Positions 32,636 through 41,644 of a stretch of 60,781 nt of DNA are shown piece after piece (the first letter of the stretch is position 1; each line of letters starts with the position of its first letter). Below the pieces are notes generated by a model. The model ran no database searches, had not been told where the DNA came from, and saw only the letters and a list, made by a program, of their open reading frames with translations. The DNA comes from Bdellovibrionales bacterium. Lineage in GTDB: Bacteria; Bdellovibrionota; Bdellovibrionia; Bdellovibrionales; JAMPXM01. Location: contig SYLX01000091.1 in the NCBI GenBank assembly GCA_005808505.1, positions 1 through 60,781 of the forward strand. Direction: 5' to 3'. The position numbers were made by a program, and so were the translations under genes.

Positions 32636-33661
32636 ATGAATAAATACTACACGCTCGCTATTATTCCGCTCACCTTGCTGCACGCTTTGAACTCAACGGC
32701 CGCACAGAAGCAGACCCAGCATGGCTCTGGTCCCAAATACGAGCATGGCTCTGGCCCCAAACACGAACATGGCTCGATGCTAGCAAAAGCCCCGTCGCTT
32801 CAGAAAGAGGGCATTAAGAAAATCACGAAGTCTAAAGAGCACGCGGAAAATACGGACGCTGCCTTTACTGGCAAAGCTGGCGAAACGTCGTTTACCGAAG
32901 CTCCCTCCGGACCCGCGATAACAAAGCCCGAGATCGCGAGCGAAGCGGCTCCAGGCACGCAACAACAAGCCGTAAGCGAACCGGCTAAGCCCGTTGAAAC
33001 AACTCCAGAGGCTAAGAAAGACGCCCCCCAGAACGCCAAGCAGAAAGCTCTCCCGAACCCGAACATGAAAGTCGTGAGCGCCGAGCAAGCGTTGCGTTGG
33101 CTCACGAACGGCAACGTTCGTTACCTGAAAAAAACCCAGCGCAAAGATGGGCGCTCCCAACAAGACCGTGAGCGCGTTGCTCTCGGACAAAACCCCCACG
33201 CGATCGTGATCGCGTCGGCTGATTCGAGCGTTCCGCCAGAGATTGTTTTCGATCAAGCTCTCGGTGAGATCTACGTCATCCGTGTTGCAGGACCTTCATT
33301 AGATTCAGCAGTTGTTGCGAGCGTTGAGTGGGCGCTCGAAAATCTTCAGCCCAGGCTCTTAGTCGTGATGGGCAATACGAAGAGTGCCGCAATCGATGCG
33401 GCTTTGAAAATTAAAGAAGGCGAGTCAGCAGGTAGCGAGGCTCTCGATAAAGTTCTCGCGGATATTCGCCCAAGATTGAAATCGATCCCTGCTGATCGAA
33501 TCAGTCCCAACTTCGAAGTTGAATCCACGGTAAATGCCGACGGCGTTGCGCGTGAGCTCGTCGCACGCTCTGCCATCGTTCGCAAACATGTAGAAGGCGG
33601 AGAACTCGTGATCAAGCCAGCTCTCTACCGTCTTGAAAACGGTAAAGTTAGCTTCTACTGA
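32636..33661 (+). CDS. Exported beta-carbonic-anhydrase-fold protein, zinc ligands lost
   Basis: A 341-residue exported protein (signal peptide MNKYYTLAIIPLTLLHAL, cut near AA-Q). A repeat-containing Pro/Ala/Lys-rich linker to about residue 145 precedes a beta-carbonic anhydrase domain. The landmarks line up: CSDSRVPPE reads SADSSVPPE (Cys to Ser194, Arg to Ser198), AGNxxD reads AGPSLD, and GHTxCG reads GNTKSA (His to Asn247, Cys to Ser250). All three zinc ligands and the Asp-Arg pair are lost, so hydration of CO2 is not expected. It may be a binding protein. ATG 32636 follows GAGGAC. Confidence 0.85.
   Translation: MNKYYTLAIIPLTLLHALNSTAAQKQTQHGSGPKYEHGSGPKHEHGSMLAKAPSLQKEGIKKITKSKEHAENTDAAFTGKAGETSFTEAPSGPAITKPEIASEAAPGTQQQAVSEPAKPVETTPEAKKDAPQNAKQKALPNPNMKVVSAEQALRWLTNGNVRYLKKTQRKDGRSQQDRERVALGQNPHAIVIASADSSVPPEIVFDQALGEIYVIRVAGPSLDSAVVASVEWALENLQPRLLVVMGNTKSAAIDAALKIKEGESAGSEALDKVLADIRPRLKSIPADRISPNFEVESTVNADGVARELVARSAIVRKHVEGGELVIKPALYRLENGKVSFY
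32717..32774 (+). repeat. 24-base tandem repeat coding HGSGPKYE-type units
   Basis: Two full 24-base copies and a partial third code for (E/Q)HGSGPK(Y/H) right after the signal peptide of the carbonic-anhydrase-fold protein. The His/Gly/Lys repeat could bind metal, which is inference. Confidence 0.85.
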
Positions 33662-33716
33662 GGGACTCGACATGCCCTTCGGAGACGAACTCGGCACTCC
33701 TAAAGCCGGGTTTCTT

Positions 33717-33735
33717 CGAACGGTCGTTCGTTTTT
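33717..33735. terminator. Possible weak terminator or TetR-type operator
   Basis: CGAACG-GT-CGTTCG is followed by TTTTT, as in a weak terminator after the carbonic-anhydrase-fold gene. The same ACGGTCGTTC 10-mer occurs inverted at 33811-33820 just before the TetR gene, so it could also be an operator half. Confidence 0.4.
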
Positions 33736-33810
33736 ATCTAAACACCTACAAATACTAGCCTTTTATCGCTTTCAATTGGCTCATTTTACGACATGCAGAT
33801 AGCCGAAATA

Positions 33811-33820
33811 GAACGACCGT
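33811..33820. promoter_or_regulatory. Possible TetR operator half-site
   Basis: GAACGACCGT is the exact reverse complement of ACGGTCGTTC at 33720-33729. It lies about 30 bases before ATG 33853 and next to a TATTCT that may be a -10 box. Confidence 0.35.
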
Positions 33821-33852
33821 GCTATTCTGTTTGCATGACGGGTTGGACACAG

Positions 33853-34620
33853 ATGAAACCTCTAAACTCCGATGATTCTCAAGACCCATCTCAAGAGACG
33901 GCTAAGGAGACGATGGCCGATCGACCGGGAGACCGCGCACTCCAAACGCGAGCTTTGATCCTCGATACCGCTCTCAAGATCGCAAGTCGCGATGGCATCG
34001 AAGGCTTGACGATCGGCGAGCTTGCAAAAGCAGTTGGTATGTCTAAGAGCGGTCTCTTCGCTCATTTTGGCGGAAAAGATCAGCTTCAACTCGCGGTTCT
34101 CGAATTGGCGACACAAACATTCATCGACGTTGTCATGCGCCCTGCTTTCAAAGAGCCGCGTGGAGAACCTCGTCTCGGCGCTATGTTGAACAACTGGCTG
34201 AACCACTTGAACGACGCGGACGTTCTACCTGGCGGAAGTGTCCTGATCGCCGCTTCGATCGAGTTAGATGATCGTCCAGGAGCACTTCGCGATTTCGTAC
34301 AGAAGTCCCAGAAAGATTTGATTTCAAATATAGAGAAAGCGGCGAGAATAGCAGTAGACGAAGGACATTTCCGGAAAGACCTCGATGTCGAGCAGTTCGC
34401 CTGGTCGATGTACTCGTTCGTGCTCGGCTATCATCACTTCAAGCGCATGCTCGAGGATCCGAAAGCTGAAGTTCATCTGCGCCGGTCGTTCAAAGGCTTA
34501 ATCGAAGTCGCGCGAACGGGCGCAAAAAATGAACCTGCGAAAAGCGCAACTGCGGCGACCGCGAAGAAGAAAAAAGGCGCACACGAGGCGACGCTAAAGA
34601 CGCCGCCGAAAAAGAAGTGA
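33853..34620 (+). CDS. TetR-family transcriptional regulator
   Basis: A 255-residue regulator. The N-terminal helix-turn-helix is in ILDTALKIASRDGIEGLTIGELAKAVGMSKSGLFAHFGGKDQL (given in parts: SRDGIEGLTIGELAKAVGMS, then KSGLFAHFGGKDQLQ), a textbook TetR pattern. Residues about 90-210 are the ligand domain, and the protein ends in a Lys/Ala-rich basic tail, an unusual addition. Because fadE follows after 81 bases on the same strand, control of beta-oxidation genes in response to acyl-CoA is likely, as for other FadR-like TetR proteins, but this is inference. ATG 33853 (MKPLNSDD) is my choice; ATG 33835 is possible. Confidence 0.88.
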   Translation: MKPLNSDDSQDPSQETAKETMADRPGDRALQTRALILDTALKIASRDGIEGLTIGELAKAVGMSKSGLFAHFGGKDQLQLAVLELATQTFIDVVMRPAFKEPRGEPRLGAMLNNWLNHLNDADVLPGGSVLIAASIELDDRPGALRDFVQKSQKDLISNIEKAARIAVDEGHFRKDLDVEQFAWSMYSFVLGYHHFKRMLEDPKAEVHLRRSFKGLIEVARTGAKNEPAKSATAATAKKKKGAHEATLKTPPKKK

Positions 34621-34701
34621 AGAAGTTGAAGACGGAAGAAATTGAAACAACGAAGTTCAAAAGTTTTGAGAGCTTGAGTTTAGGAATCATGGAGGCCAAC
34701 T

Positions 34702-37215
34702 GTGGAATCAATTAATGGATACGGTCTGTTTCTCCAAGACGGCTGGCTGGCGTTAGGCGTGATCATCACGCTCGTCGGCGTGCTCGGTCTTGGATTCGTC
34801 GGAGCCCCGCTGATCGCATGGACGATCGTTGGCTTGGCTCTGTTGTTCTTCTTCGGTGCACCGGTGTGGCTCTTGGCTGCATTCGCGGTCGTCATGGCGA
34901 TCTTCTTGATCAAGCCGATCCGCGCGGCCGTGGTCTCGTCGGGCGTGATGAAGATCTTGGCGCCGATTATGCCGAAGATCTCGGAAACAGAGCGCCTCGC
35001 TCTCGAAGCCGGCGTCGTTTGGGCCGAAGGTGAGCTCTTCTCCGGAAAGCCGAACTTCAAAAAGCTCATGAACGAGCCTTATCCTGAACTCACCAAAGAA
35101 GAGATGGACTTCATGAATGGTCCCGTCGAGCGCCTCTGTGCGGTTCTCGATGACTGGGAGATCTGGGAAAAACGCGATATCCCGCCTGAGGCTTGGGACG
35201 TCATCAAAAAAGAAAAATTCCTCGGTATGATCATCCCGAAGGAGTACGGTGGTCTAGGTTTCTCGGCTCTCGCGCATAGCGAAGTCATCATGAAGCTCGC
35301 GAGCCGCTCCCTCCCCGCTTGTATCACGGTCATGGTTCCGAACTCGCTCGGTCCTGCCGAACTCCTCGTTCACTACGGAACGGATAAACAAAAAAAGAAC
35401 CTCCTGCCGAAGCTCGCGATCGGTGAAGAGATTCCGTGCTTCGCTCTTACGGAACCGACAGCAGGTTCCGACGCGGGTTCGATCACTTCGAGCGGTACGC
35501 TCTTCCGCGGTCAAGACGGTAAGCTCTACGCGAAAGTGAACTGGAACAAACGTTGGATCACGCTCGCTGCGATCTCGACGACTCTTGGCGTTGCCTTCCG
35601 TTTACGTGACCCCGAGAATCTCTTGGGCCGCGGTGAAGACATCGGCATCACTTGCGCGCTCATTCCCGCTAAAACTCCCGGCGTCGTCATTGGACGTCGT
35701 CACGATCCTCTCGGCGTCCCCTTCTACAACTGCCCGACGCAAGGAAAAGACGTCATCATCGAAATCGATGAGCACGTTGTCGGTGGCGTCGATGGTTGTG
35801 GCAAAGGTTGGGGCATGTTGATGGAGTGTCTCGCAGCTGGTCGCGGCATCTCACTCCCTGCGCAGTCAATCGGCGGATCCAAGATGATCACGCGCGCGAT
35901 CAGCGCTTATGCTTCGGTTCGCAAGCAATTCGGTGTTCCGATCGGAAAGTTCGAAGGCGTTGAAGAACCAATCGCTCGCATCGCGGGTTACAACTACTTG
36001 CTCGAAGCCATGCGCCGCTACACTCTCGGCGCGCTTGATCAAGGCATCAAGCCTGCCGTCGTTACCGCGATGGTGAAGTACAACTCAACCGAGATCAGCC
36101 GCAAGTCGATCAACGACGCGATGGATATCGCGGGCGGATCAGCGATCTCTCGCGGTCCTCGCAACTTGCTTGCTCACCTTTACATCGCGATGCCAATCGG
36201 CATCACGGTTGAAGGCGCGAACATCATGACCCGCACGCTCATCATCTTCGGTCAGGGCGCTCTCCGCGCTCACCCGTACGCTTATAAAGAAGTGAAGTCG
36301 ATCGCCGAGAAAGATCTCAAAGGTTTCGACGCGGCTTTTTGGGGCCACATCGGACACGTTATCCGCAACATGTCGCGCGCGATCGTGTTGAGCTTAACTC
36401 GTGGTCTGTTCGCACCGAGCCCGGTCAGCGGAAGCACGGCGAAATACTACCGCAAGCTCGCTTGGGCATCGGCAAGCTTCGCGATCATGGCCGACATTGC
36501 CATGGGTAGCCTCGGTGGTTCGCTCAAGATGCGTGAGAAGATCACCGGCCGCTTCGCCGATATCCTGTCCTGGATGTACATCGGCACCGCGACTCTTCGT
36601 CGCTTCGAAGCTGAAGGACGCCGCAAAGAAGATTTGCCGTTCGTTCACTTCTGTTTGCAGCACTCGCTTTACGAAATCCAAAAAGCGTTCGACGGTTTGT
36701 TCGCAAACCTCGACGTTCCTGGATTGTCTTGGTTCTTCCGCGGCCCTCTTCGTTGGTGGTCGAATCTGAACGCGCTTGGCGGCGAACACAACGACGTTCA
36801 TACGCACAAGATCGCGTCGCTCATTCTCGAAGACACGGAACAGCGTCTTCGCCACACAGACGGCATCTACATGCCTAAGAACAACACGGAACAGCTCGGC
36901 TACCTCGAAGCCACTTTCAAAGTTGTTAAGCGTGCTGAAGCAGCGGAGAAAAAGATTCGCAAAGCTATCAAAGACAAGACCATTCCGAAAGCAAAGGGTC
37001 TTGCGGCAGCGGAATCGGCTCTCGCGAAAAATGTTATCACTCGCGAAGACTTCGAAGATCTGAAGATCGCCGAAGAGATGCGTTACAAAGCCATCCAAGT
37101 CGATGACTTCTCGCAAGACGAGTTCCTGCACCACAAGAGCCCGGGTAGCGTTCGTCTCGTCCACAAGAACGGAGCCGGAAGTTCAACGACTCCAGGCGCT
37201 AACAAAGTCGTGTAA
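34702..37215 (+). CDS. fadE: FadE-type acyl-CoA dehydrogenase, membrane-anchored
   Basis: An 837-residue flavoenzyme that makes the trans-2-enoyl-CoA in the first step of fatty acid beta-oxidation. Two to three hydrophobic helices at the N-terminus (LALGVIITLVGVLGLGF and LLFFFGAPVWLLAAFAVVMA) precede the dehydrogenase core, where KEYGGLGFSALAHSEVIMKL, FALTEPTAGSDAG (FAD/acyl binding) and YASVRKQFGVPIGKFEGVEE are canonical. The FadE-specific C-terminal extension (about 600-837) is present, so length fits E. coli FadE (814). GTG 34702 lies 6 bases after GGAGG. It follows a TetR gene and is closed by a strong terminator. Confidence 0.94.
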   Translation: MESINGYGLFLQDGWLALGVIITLVGVLGLGFVGAPLIAWTIVGLALLFFFGAPVWLLAAFAVVMAIFLIKPIRAAVVSSGVMKILAPIMPKISETERLALEAGVVWAEGELFSGKPNFKKLMNEPYPELTKEEMDFMNGPVERLCAVLDDWEIWEKRDIPPEAWDVIKKEKFLGMIIPKEYGGLGFSALAHSEVIMKLASRSLPACITVMVPNSLGPAELLVHYGTDKQKKNLLPKLAIGEEIPCFALTEPTAGSDAGSITSSGTLFRGQDGKLYAKVNWNKRWITLAAISTTLGVAFRLRDPENLLGRGEDIGITCALIPAKTPGVVIGRRHDPLGVPFYNCPTQGKDVIIEIDEHVVGGVDGCGKGWGMLMECLAAGRGISLPAQSIGGSKMITRAISAYASVRKQFGVPIGKFEGVEEPIARIAGYNYLLEAMRRYTLGALDQGIKPAVVTAMVKYNSTEISRKSINDAMDIAGGSAISRGPRNLLAHLYIAMPIGITVEGANIMTRTLIIFGQGALRAHPYAYKEVKSIAEKDLKGFDAAFWGHIGHVIRNMSRAIVLSLTRGLFAPSPVSGSTAKYYRKLAWASASFAIMADIAMGSLGGSLKMREKITGRFADILSWMYIGTATLRRFEAEGRRKEDLPFVHFCLQHSLYEIQKAFDGLFANLDVPGLSWFFRGPLRWWSNLNALGGEHNDVHTHKIASLILEDTEQRLRHTDGIYMPKNNTEQLGYLEATFKVVKRAEAAEKKIRKAIKDKTIPKAKGLAAAESALAKNVITREDFEDLKIAEEMRYKAIQVDDFSQDEFLHHKSPGSVRLVHKNGAGSSTTPGANKVV

Positions 37216-37230
37216 CGATTGAGACATCCC

Positions 37231-37265
37231 AAGGCGCAGCCCCAAAAGGGTTGCGCCTTTTTTAT
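37231..37265 (+). terminator. Rho-independent terminator after fadE
   Basis: AAGGCGCA pairs with TGCGCCTT with an inner CCC/GGG and a CAAAA loop, and seven Ts follow. Confidence 0.92.
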
Positions 37266-37277
37266 TTTGAGAGAGTT

Positions 37278-38120
37278 GTGAAACCACCGAAAGTCTTCAT
37301 CGGAATTGATCAAACCGGAGCCGCTCTTCAAAAAGGAGTTCGCGCAAAACCGCTCCCGCTTGCCGCGATCGATGAGGATGAAGGGTCCCTGCGTCTCACG
37401 ACGGCCTGGATTCCGTCCTTCACTTTCGAAGCTCTTCAAAAAGCGCTGCCTATGCCGATCAATTCTTGCGAAACCGCGATTCTCATCGACTGTGTTTTTG
37501 GGCTGGAGGAAAAAGTCTGGCGCGGGCTCGACACGAACATTTGGTCTCTTTTTAGGGAAGCAGCTTCTGACACGGCTGTACGCCGCGGATTCGGCCTGGC
37601 GCCTGCGGCTGAATTCTTTGACGAGCTTCTGCGGCGCTCAAGGGTCGGCGATTCTTTTCCCGTACGTCGCTGCGAGCGAATTGCCAAAGCAAACTCGGTC
37701 TTCCGCACGCGTCCTTACCAAAAGAATATTCAGTGTGGCACTTACCGGATCTGGCGTGATCTAGGTTCAAGCGCAAAGCATTGGGCGCAGATCCGCTACT
37801 TCACGCCGCAGCAAGAGGTGAGCTCCGAAAAACCTTGGCTCTTCGAAGCCTATCCATCCTTATTCTGGCGGGAGATACTGGGCCTTCGCACGAGGAAATC
37901 GTCCGCGCTTGCCAATGCGCTTAAAGAAGTTCTCCCGCAACTTGCGATTTCAGAATCGCAACTGACTTCTGTTCTGAAATCACCCGACCTTGCCGACGCC
38001 GTAGTCTTAGCCGTGGGAGGATTCATGCTAAGGGATCGACTGTTCACAGGCTCCCCTTCCAGAACGGGGTGGCTTCATCGTGAAGGTTGGATCATCGGCC
38101 TGCCGCTGGAAAACGGATGA
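37278..38120 (+). CDS. DUF429-like predicted RNase H-fold protein
   Basis: A 280-residue cytoplasmic protein. KVFIGIDQTGAALQKG near the start, ILIDCVFGLE in the middle, FEAYPSLFWREILGLRTRKS and the closing PDLADAVVLAVGGFMLRDRL match the layout of DUF429 proteins (predicted RNase H-like nucleases: D near the N-terminus, EAYP, and DADAL at the end). Similarity is judged by eye and moderate. GTG 37278 comes right after the fadE terminator, with GAGAG upstream. The 3' end overlaps the histidine kinase gene on the other strand by 29 bases. Confidence 0.65.
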   Translation: MKPPKVFIGIDQTGAALQKGVRAKPLPLAAIDEDEGSLRLTTAWIPSFTFEALQKALPMPINSCETAILIDCVFGLEEKVWRGLDTNIWSLFREAASDTAVRRGFGLAPAAEFFDELLRRSRVGDSFPVRRCERIAKANSVFRTRPYQKNIQCGTYRIWRDLGSSAKHWAQIRYFTPQQEVSSEKPWLFEAYPSLFWREILGLRTRKSSALANALKEVLPQLAISESQLTSVLKSPDLADAVVLAVGGFMLRDRLFTGSPSRTGWLHREGWIIGLPLENG

Positions 38121-39564
38121 AGAAGGTCGCACCCTCGTTTGGCTGCCCTTCAGCTTTGATGACACCTTGATGGCGCATGACGATTTTTCGGCAAGTCGAT
38201 AAGCCGACCCCAAATCCTTCGGTTCCCGATGCACTGTTAAACCGAGAGAAAGGTTTGAACATGAGGCTCGGCACCTCTGGCCCAAATCCACGACCATTAT
38301 CTATGACCCGCACTTCCTGCCAACGTCCCGTCTCATCCATCGCCATCGAACTTTCGATGCGAACTTGAGGGACAACACCTTCTCTCCGGAATTTGATCGC
38401 GTTGCTGATGAGGTTCTGAAATAAAGCGCGCAGCTGAGTGACATCGCCGCAGATCGGTTCGAGCGCGGAAGTTTCTATAACAGCGCCCGTTGAGCGAATC
38501 ACGGAGCCTAGGCTTTCTACGGCATCTTTCACGATTTCGCCGAGATCGACGGGCTCCAGTTCGATCTTCGCTTGTCCGGCTCGCTCGAACTTCAACAACT
38601 GATCCATCAGCTCGATTGAACGCTGCGAGATCGATGCCACCCGCGAAATATTTGAGCGAGCTTCGACGTAATTACCTTCGTCCACGTCTTCCTCTAAAAC
38701 ATCGCAGAACGAACGGATCGTCGCGAGCGGGGACCGCAAATCGTGAGCCGCGATCGAAACGAAAGCGCGTAGCTCCAATTGGGATTCTTGAAGGGTTTTT
38801 GTCATCAAGTTGAAGTCGGCACTCATTTCTCGAATTTCATCGCGCGTGTCGGGTACCGGGATTTCGGTGGCAAGTTCCCCTTGAAGAACCGACCTCATTC
38901 CGTCACGCAATCGCGCGAGAGGATAAATGAAAGTCTTTTGGTAATAGAGCGCAGTTGCCCAAATGCAGAGCATACAAATGGCGAGCGCACCAAGAGTCAG
39001 GACCAAGACGATTGAGAGGAAGCTCTCGATCCCCCGCTGAGCTTCGCGCGTTTCGTTACCTAGAAAGTTCACGAGGTCAGTCAGTCTCGCCCCGCTCACA
39101 GACTCGAGCATCTTCCATTCTGTTGAGAGGTCTGCCTTTTGACTTCCTAAGTGCGCAAACGATTCGCAAGTCAGTGAGGATTGGAGTGCGCGAAGACGAT
39201 CAAGGCTCCGCACGTAAGCTCTTAAATAATGAAGACGCTGATCGGCGTGACTCGATGCTTGATAAACTTGATCGACGAGACTTGCACGCTGGAAGTGAAG
39301 GTCCACGATCTTCGTCAACTCGTTTGGGTTTTTCGATACGCCGAACTTGAGCAGACTTTCCTGCGCGCGCGAGGTTAAGCTTGCGATCTGCACGGTTTTA
39401 CTTTGCACGGAGGCGACGTCGTTCAGTCGATCACGAAGCGAGCGATACCGATCGGCAAGCATCAACGTTGAGCCTACGGAGAGAGCGGCAAAAAACGCGA
39501 ACATCACCAAAAGAGGCGACAGGATTTTAAACTTCAGGCTAACGAGCGCTTGCTTTCGAGTCAT
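38092..39564 (-). CDS. Sensor histidine kinase with HAMP domain
   Basis: A 490-residue membrane kinase. A first helix (FKILSPLLVMFAFFAALSVGS) is followed by a periplasmic helical region of about 140 residues, a second helix (IVLVLTLGALAICMLCIWATA), a HAMP linker, the H-box SIAAHDLRSPLATIRSFCDV with its phospho-His near residue 270, and the ATPase domain with N-box FQNLISNAIKF, DNGRGFG and GFGVGLSTCRKIV. No receiver domain or regulator gene is adjacent. The substrate-binding protein gene just upstream on the same strand, 29 bases away, is a likely sensory partner. Confidence 0.92.
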   Translation of the reverse strand: MTRKQALVSLKFKILSPLLVMFAFFAALSVGSTLMLADRYRSLRDRLNDVASVQSKTVQIASLTSRAQESLLKFGVSKNPNELTKIVDLHFQRASLVDQVYQASSHADQRLHYLRAYVRSLDRLRALQSSLTCESFAHLGSQKADLSTEWKMLESVSGARLTDLVNFLGNETREAQRGIESFLSIVLVLTLGALAICMLCIWATALYYQKTFIYPLARLRDGMRSVLQGELATEIPVPDTRDEIREMSADFNLMTKTLQESQLELRAFVSIAAHDLRSPLATIRSFCDVLEEDVDEGNYVEARSNISRVASISQRSIELMDQLLKFERAGQAKIELEPVDLGEIVKDAVESLGSVIRSTGAVIETSALEPICGDVTQLRALFQNLISNAIKFRREGVVPQVRIESSMAMDETGRWQEVRVIDNGRGFGPEVPSLMFKPFSRFNSASGTEGFGVGLSTCRKIVMRHQGVIKAEGQPNEGATFFIRFPAAGR

Positions 39565-39593
39565 TCAGACAGTCTGCAGAAAGGTTGAGGGAT

Positions 39594-40646
39594 TCACCGG
39601 TAGGTGATGAGTTCCGGCGCGACTTGAATCAGATATTGAGGCTCAAAGGAGTCTTCAACTTCAGGACTAGCTCGCACGCTACGCTGACGTGAGCGAAACC
39701 AATCGAGTTCTTCTTTCATCATCGCCGCAAGCACCGAGCTCAGACCCAAATGGGGACGCGCTCGTTCCCACATGACTTCGTTTTCAGGAGTCGGATCCAT
39801 CCCCATCGCCGCGAGAACTTTCGCGCGAGCTTCAACCGGTTCATTGCGATAGTACGCCAGGGCTCGTCGCAAGGCCCGCAGTAAACGAACGGGTACATCT
39901 TTTTGGTGCTCGATCGCTTCGCGGCTGCTCACAAGTGCTGCTGTCTGCGAATAGAAGTCCGTTTCCATTCGTCCGAAGTCTTCGCCGTAGCCTTGTACCG
40001 CGAGCGTGGCCTTCGGTTCGCCCACGACGATCGCGTCCAGCTCCTTCGCGACTAAGCGTTTAGACAAAGTCTCCGCGTCCACATCAACAATTTTGACGTC
40101 CTCGCGCTTAAGAGAATGTCCCGCTAAGAATAGCTCAAAGACGAATTCAGAGGCAGACCCTGATGGCAAACCGATTGTCTTACGTTTAAGATCCGATGGA
40201 CGTTGGATCCCCGCTTCTTTTCGGTAGAGAACGACCGTGTTGCTCGAACTCGAAAAGAGTTCGCTCAAGATCACGAGACGTTCTCCACTAAGAAGAGCTT
40301 TAGTGACCAATGTTTCGAAAGAGACGGCAAAGTCAGCGCGCTCTCCCTTCTCATTCACTTTTAATGATGAGAGAGCTTCCACATCGGAGCCAACGGGAAC
40401 CACTTCAACTTCGAGGCCTTCCTCATCGAAGTAACCCTGATGGCTTGCAAGGACGATCAATCCTGCGCTCGGCGCCATCTTCAAGGCAATTCGTGTGCGC
40501 GCCTTCGCGCTCGGCGCACGAAGACTAAAGAAGAAGACACCTATGACCGCCATCAACGCGCAGATTGTGACGAGAAAACTCGGAGAACTCGCTTTCGCAG
40601 AGGACTTATTCTGGTTATCGAAGTGCAGCTGGTGCGGTTGGTTCAC
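39594..40646 (-). CDS. Orphan SsuA/THI5-type substrate-binding protein
   Basis: A 350-residue protein with an uncleaved-looking N-terminal helix (FLVTICALMAVIGVFFFSLRA) and a periplasmic binding fold of the NMT1/THI5 family: RIALKMAPSAGLIVLASHQGYFDEEGLEVEVV, then a region for ligand (FAVSFETLVTKALLSGERLV) and a DAIVVGEPKATL strand. No transporter genes lie next to it, unlike the SBP at 46702. It is co-oriented with the histidine kinase and precedes it by 29 bases. The start is GTG 40646 with GAGG about 7 bases before. Ligand unknown (thiamine precursors, sulfonates and nitrate are family ligands). Confidence 0.82.
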   Translation of the reverse strand: MNQPHQLHFDNQNKSSAKASSPSFLVTICALMAVIGVFFFSLRAPSAKARTRIALKMAPSAGLIVLASHQGYFDEEGLEVEVVPVGSDVEALSSLKVNEKGERADFAVSFETLVTKALLSGERLVILSELFSSSSNTVVLYRKEAGIQRPSDLKRKTIGLPSGSASEFVFELFLAGHSLKREDVKIVDVDAETLSKRLVAKELDAIVVGEPKATLAVQGYGEDFGRMETDFYSQTAALVSSREAIEHQKDVPVRLLRALRRALAYYRNEPVEARAKVLAAMGMDPTPENEVMWERARPHLGLSSVLAAMMKEELDWFRSRQRSVRASPEVEDSFEPQYLIQVAPELITYR

Positions 40647-40775
40647 CCGGACGCCTCGTCTTTGCGTGTTCTTAACAAAACTCCGGCAGGTGATAACTCA
40701 ATTTTTGAAAGAACCCAAATCAATAAAGTAATTTTATTTTTAAACTTCGTCTGTTGAACCGATCCGACAGAACCT

Positions 40776-40805
40776 GAAAAAGAAAACGGCGGTTTACACC
40801 GCCGT
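40776..40805 (-). terminator. Rho-independent terminator of the SH3-like gene
   Basis: ACGGCGG and CCGCCGT pair around a six-base loop, and on the minus strand the stem is followed by a T-rich run (TTTCTTTTT). It lies about 30 bases past the stop at 40835. Confidence 0.85.
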
Positions 40806-40834
40806 AAACAAAATCTCATGATTTCAGGTCTGAT

Positions 40835-41539
40835 TTACTGCACGCACTCGCGACTGATGTAGCCAGGTTCACCAGCTTTATTGAAAGCGCGGACCCAGCT
40901 TTCATCGACTTCTTCGACCCAGATTCGTTTCTGCGCTTTTACCGTGATCATCGGCGCACTTTCAGATGCTGGCTCGCGAGTCATCGGACAAGGCTCTTTC
41001 GTCGTGACGAACACGCCTTGCGCGAGTTTCGTACCGGATTTTTTCTTTGCAGGTACCTTGGCTTGCTTTGCTTGTTTTTTAGGAGAAGCCGCCTTCTTAG
41101 GCTCTTCCGCAGGCGCTGGCTGCTCCGTCACATTTTGTTGCGCAGGAACATCATCAACAACCGTTTTGTGCGTCGACTCACCAACGACTTCGGCCGTCGG
41201 CAAGTCATTCTCTGCTTGCGCTTCAGCCGGGTTGGCCTCATCAACGGCTGGTGGAATTTCAACACGTTCAGGTTCAGGAACCTCGACGGCTTGAGGAGCC
41301 GCAACCGAAGCCGGAGCTTTTTGCGGAGCCGGCTTTGCGGCGGTGGCTTTCTTCCCTTTTGATTCAGTCTTTGCAGGTTTTGCGGCAGGTGCTGCCTTCG
41401 CCGGCTTCGGAAGAGCCGGAACGCTATCGAAATCGCCGTCACCTTCGTCCAGGAAAACGTCGTCATTAGCGCGCGCGCTTACGACCGCAAACGTCGAAGC
41501 GAGAATCAAAAGCGAAGTGAGAAACCATGTTCTCATCAT
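40835..41539 (-). CDS. Exported Ala/Pro/Lys-rich protein with C-terminal SH3-like domain
   Basis: A 234-residue exported protein. The signal peptide MMRTWFLTSLLILASTFAVV ends near ARA, the middle (about residues 35-165) is a low-complexity Ala/Pro/Lys/Glu stretch that could span the peptidoglycan, and the end (ITVKAQKRIWVEEVDESWVR then AGEPGYISRECV) has the look of a bacterial SH3 domain, which often binds cell wall. ATG 41539 follows AAGGGA. It stands alone with its own terminator. Confidence 0.75.
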   Translation of the reverse strand: MMRTWFLTSLLILASTFAVVSARANDDVFLDEGDGDFDSVPALPKPAKAAPAAKPAKTESKGKKATAAKPAPQKAPASVAAPQAVEVPEPERVEIPPAVDEANPAEAQAENDLPTAEVVGESTHKTVVDDVPAQQNVTEQPAPAEEPKKAASPKKQAKQAKVPAKKKSGTKLAQGVFVTTKEPCPMTREPASESAPMITVKAQKRIWVEEVDESWVRAFNKAGEPGYISRECVQ

Positions 41540-41644
41540 ATGTCGTCCCTTCGTTGGAAACACTTGGGCAAGCTAGCGAGCTTCCCAGTCTCCCCATCGG
41601 AGGCGGCGCATTCAAAATGAAGTCGAGAATTCAATCTGATGAAC

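Noticed and set aside
36394-37164. 256-residue open frame on the - strand
   Set aside because: It is antisense to the FadE C-terminal extension and has no ribosome-binding site or family match.
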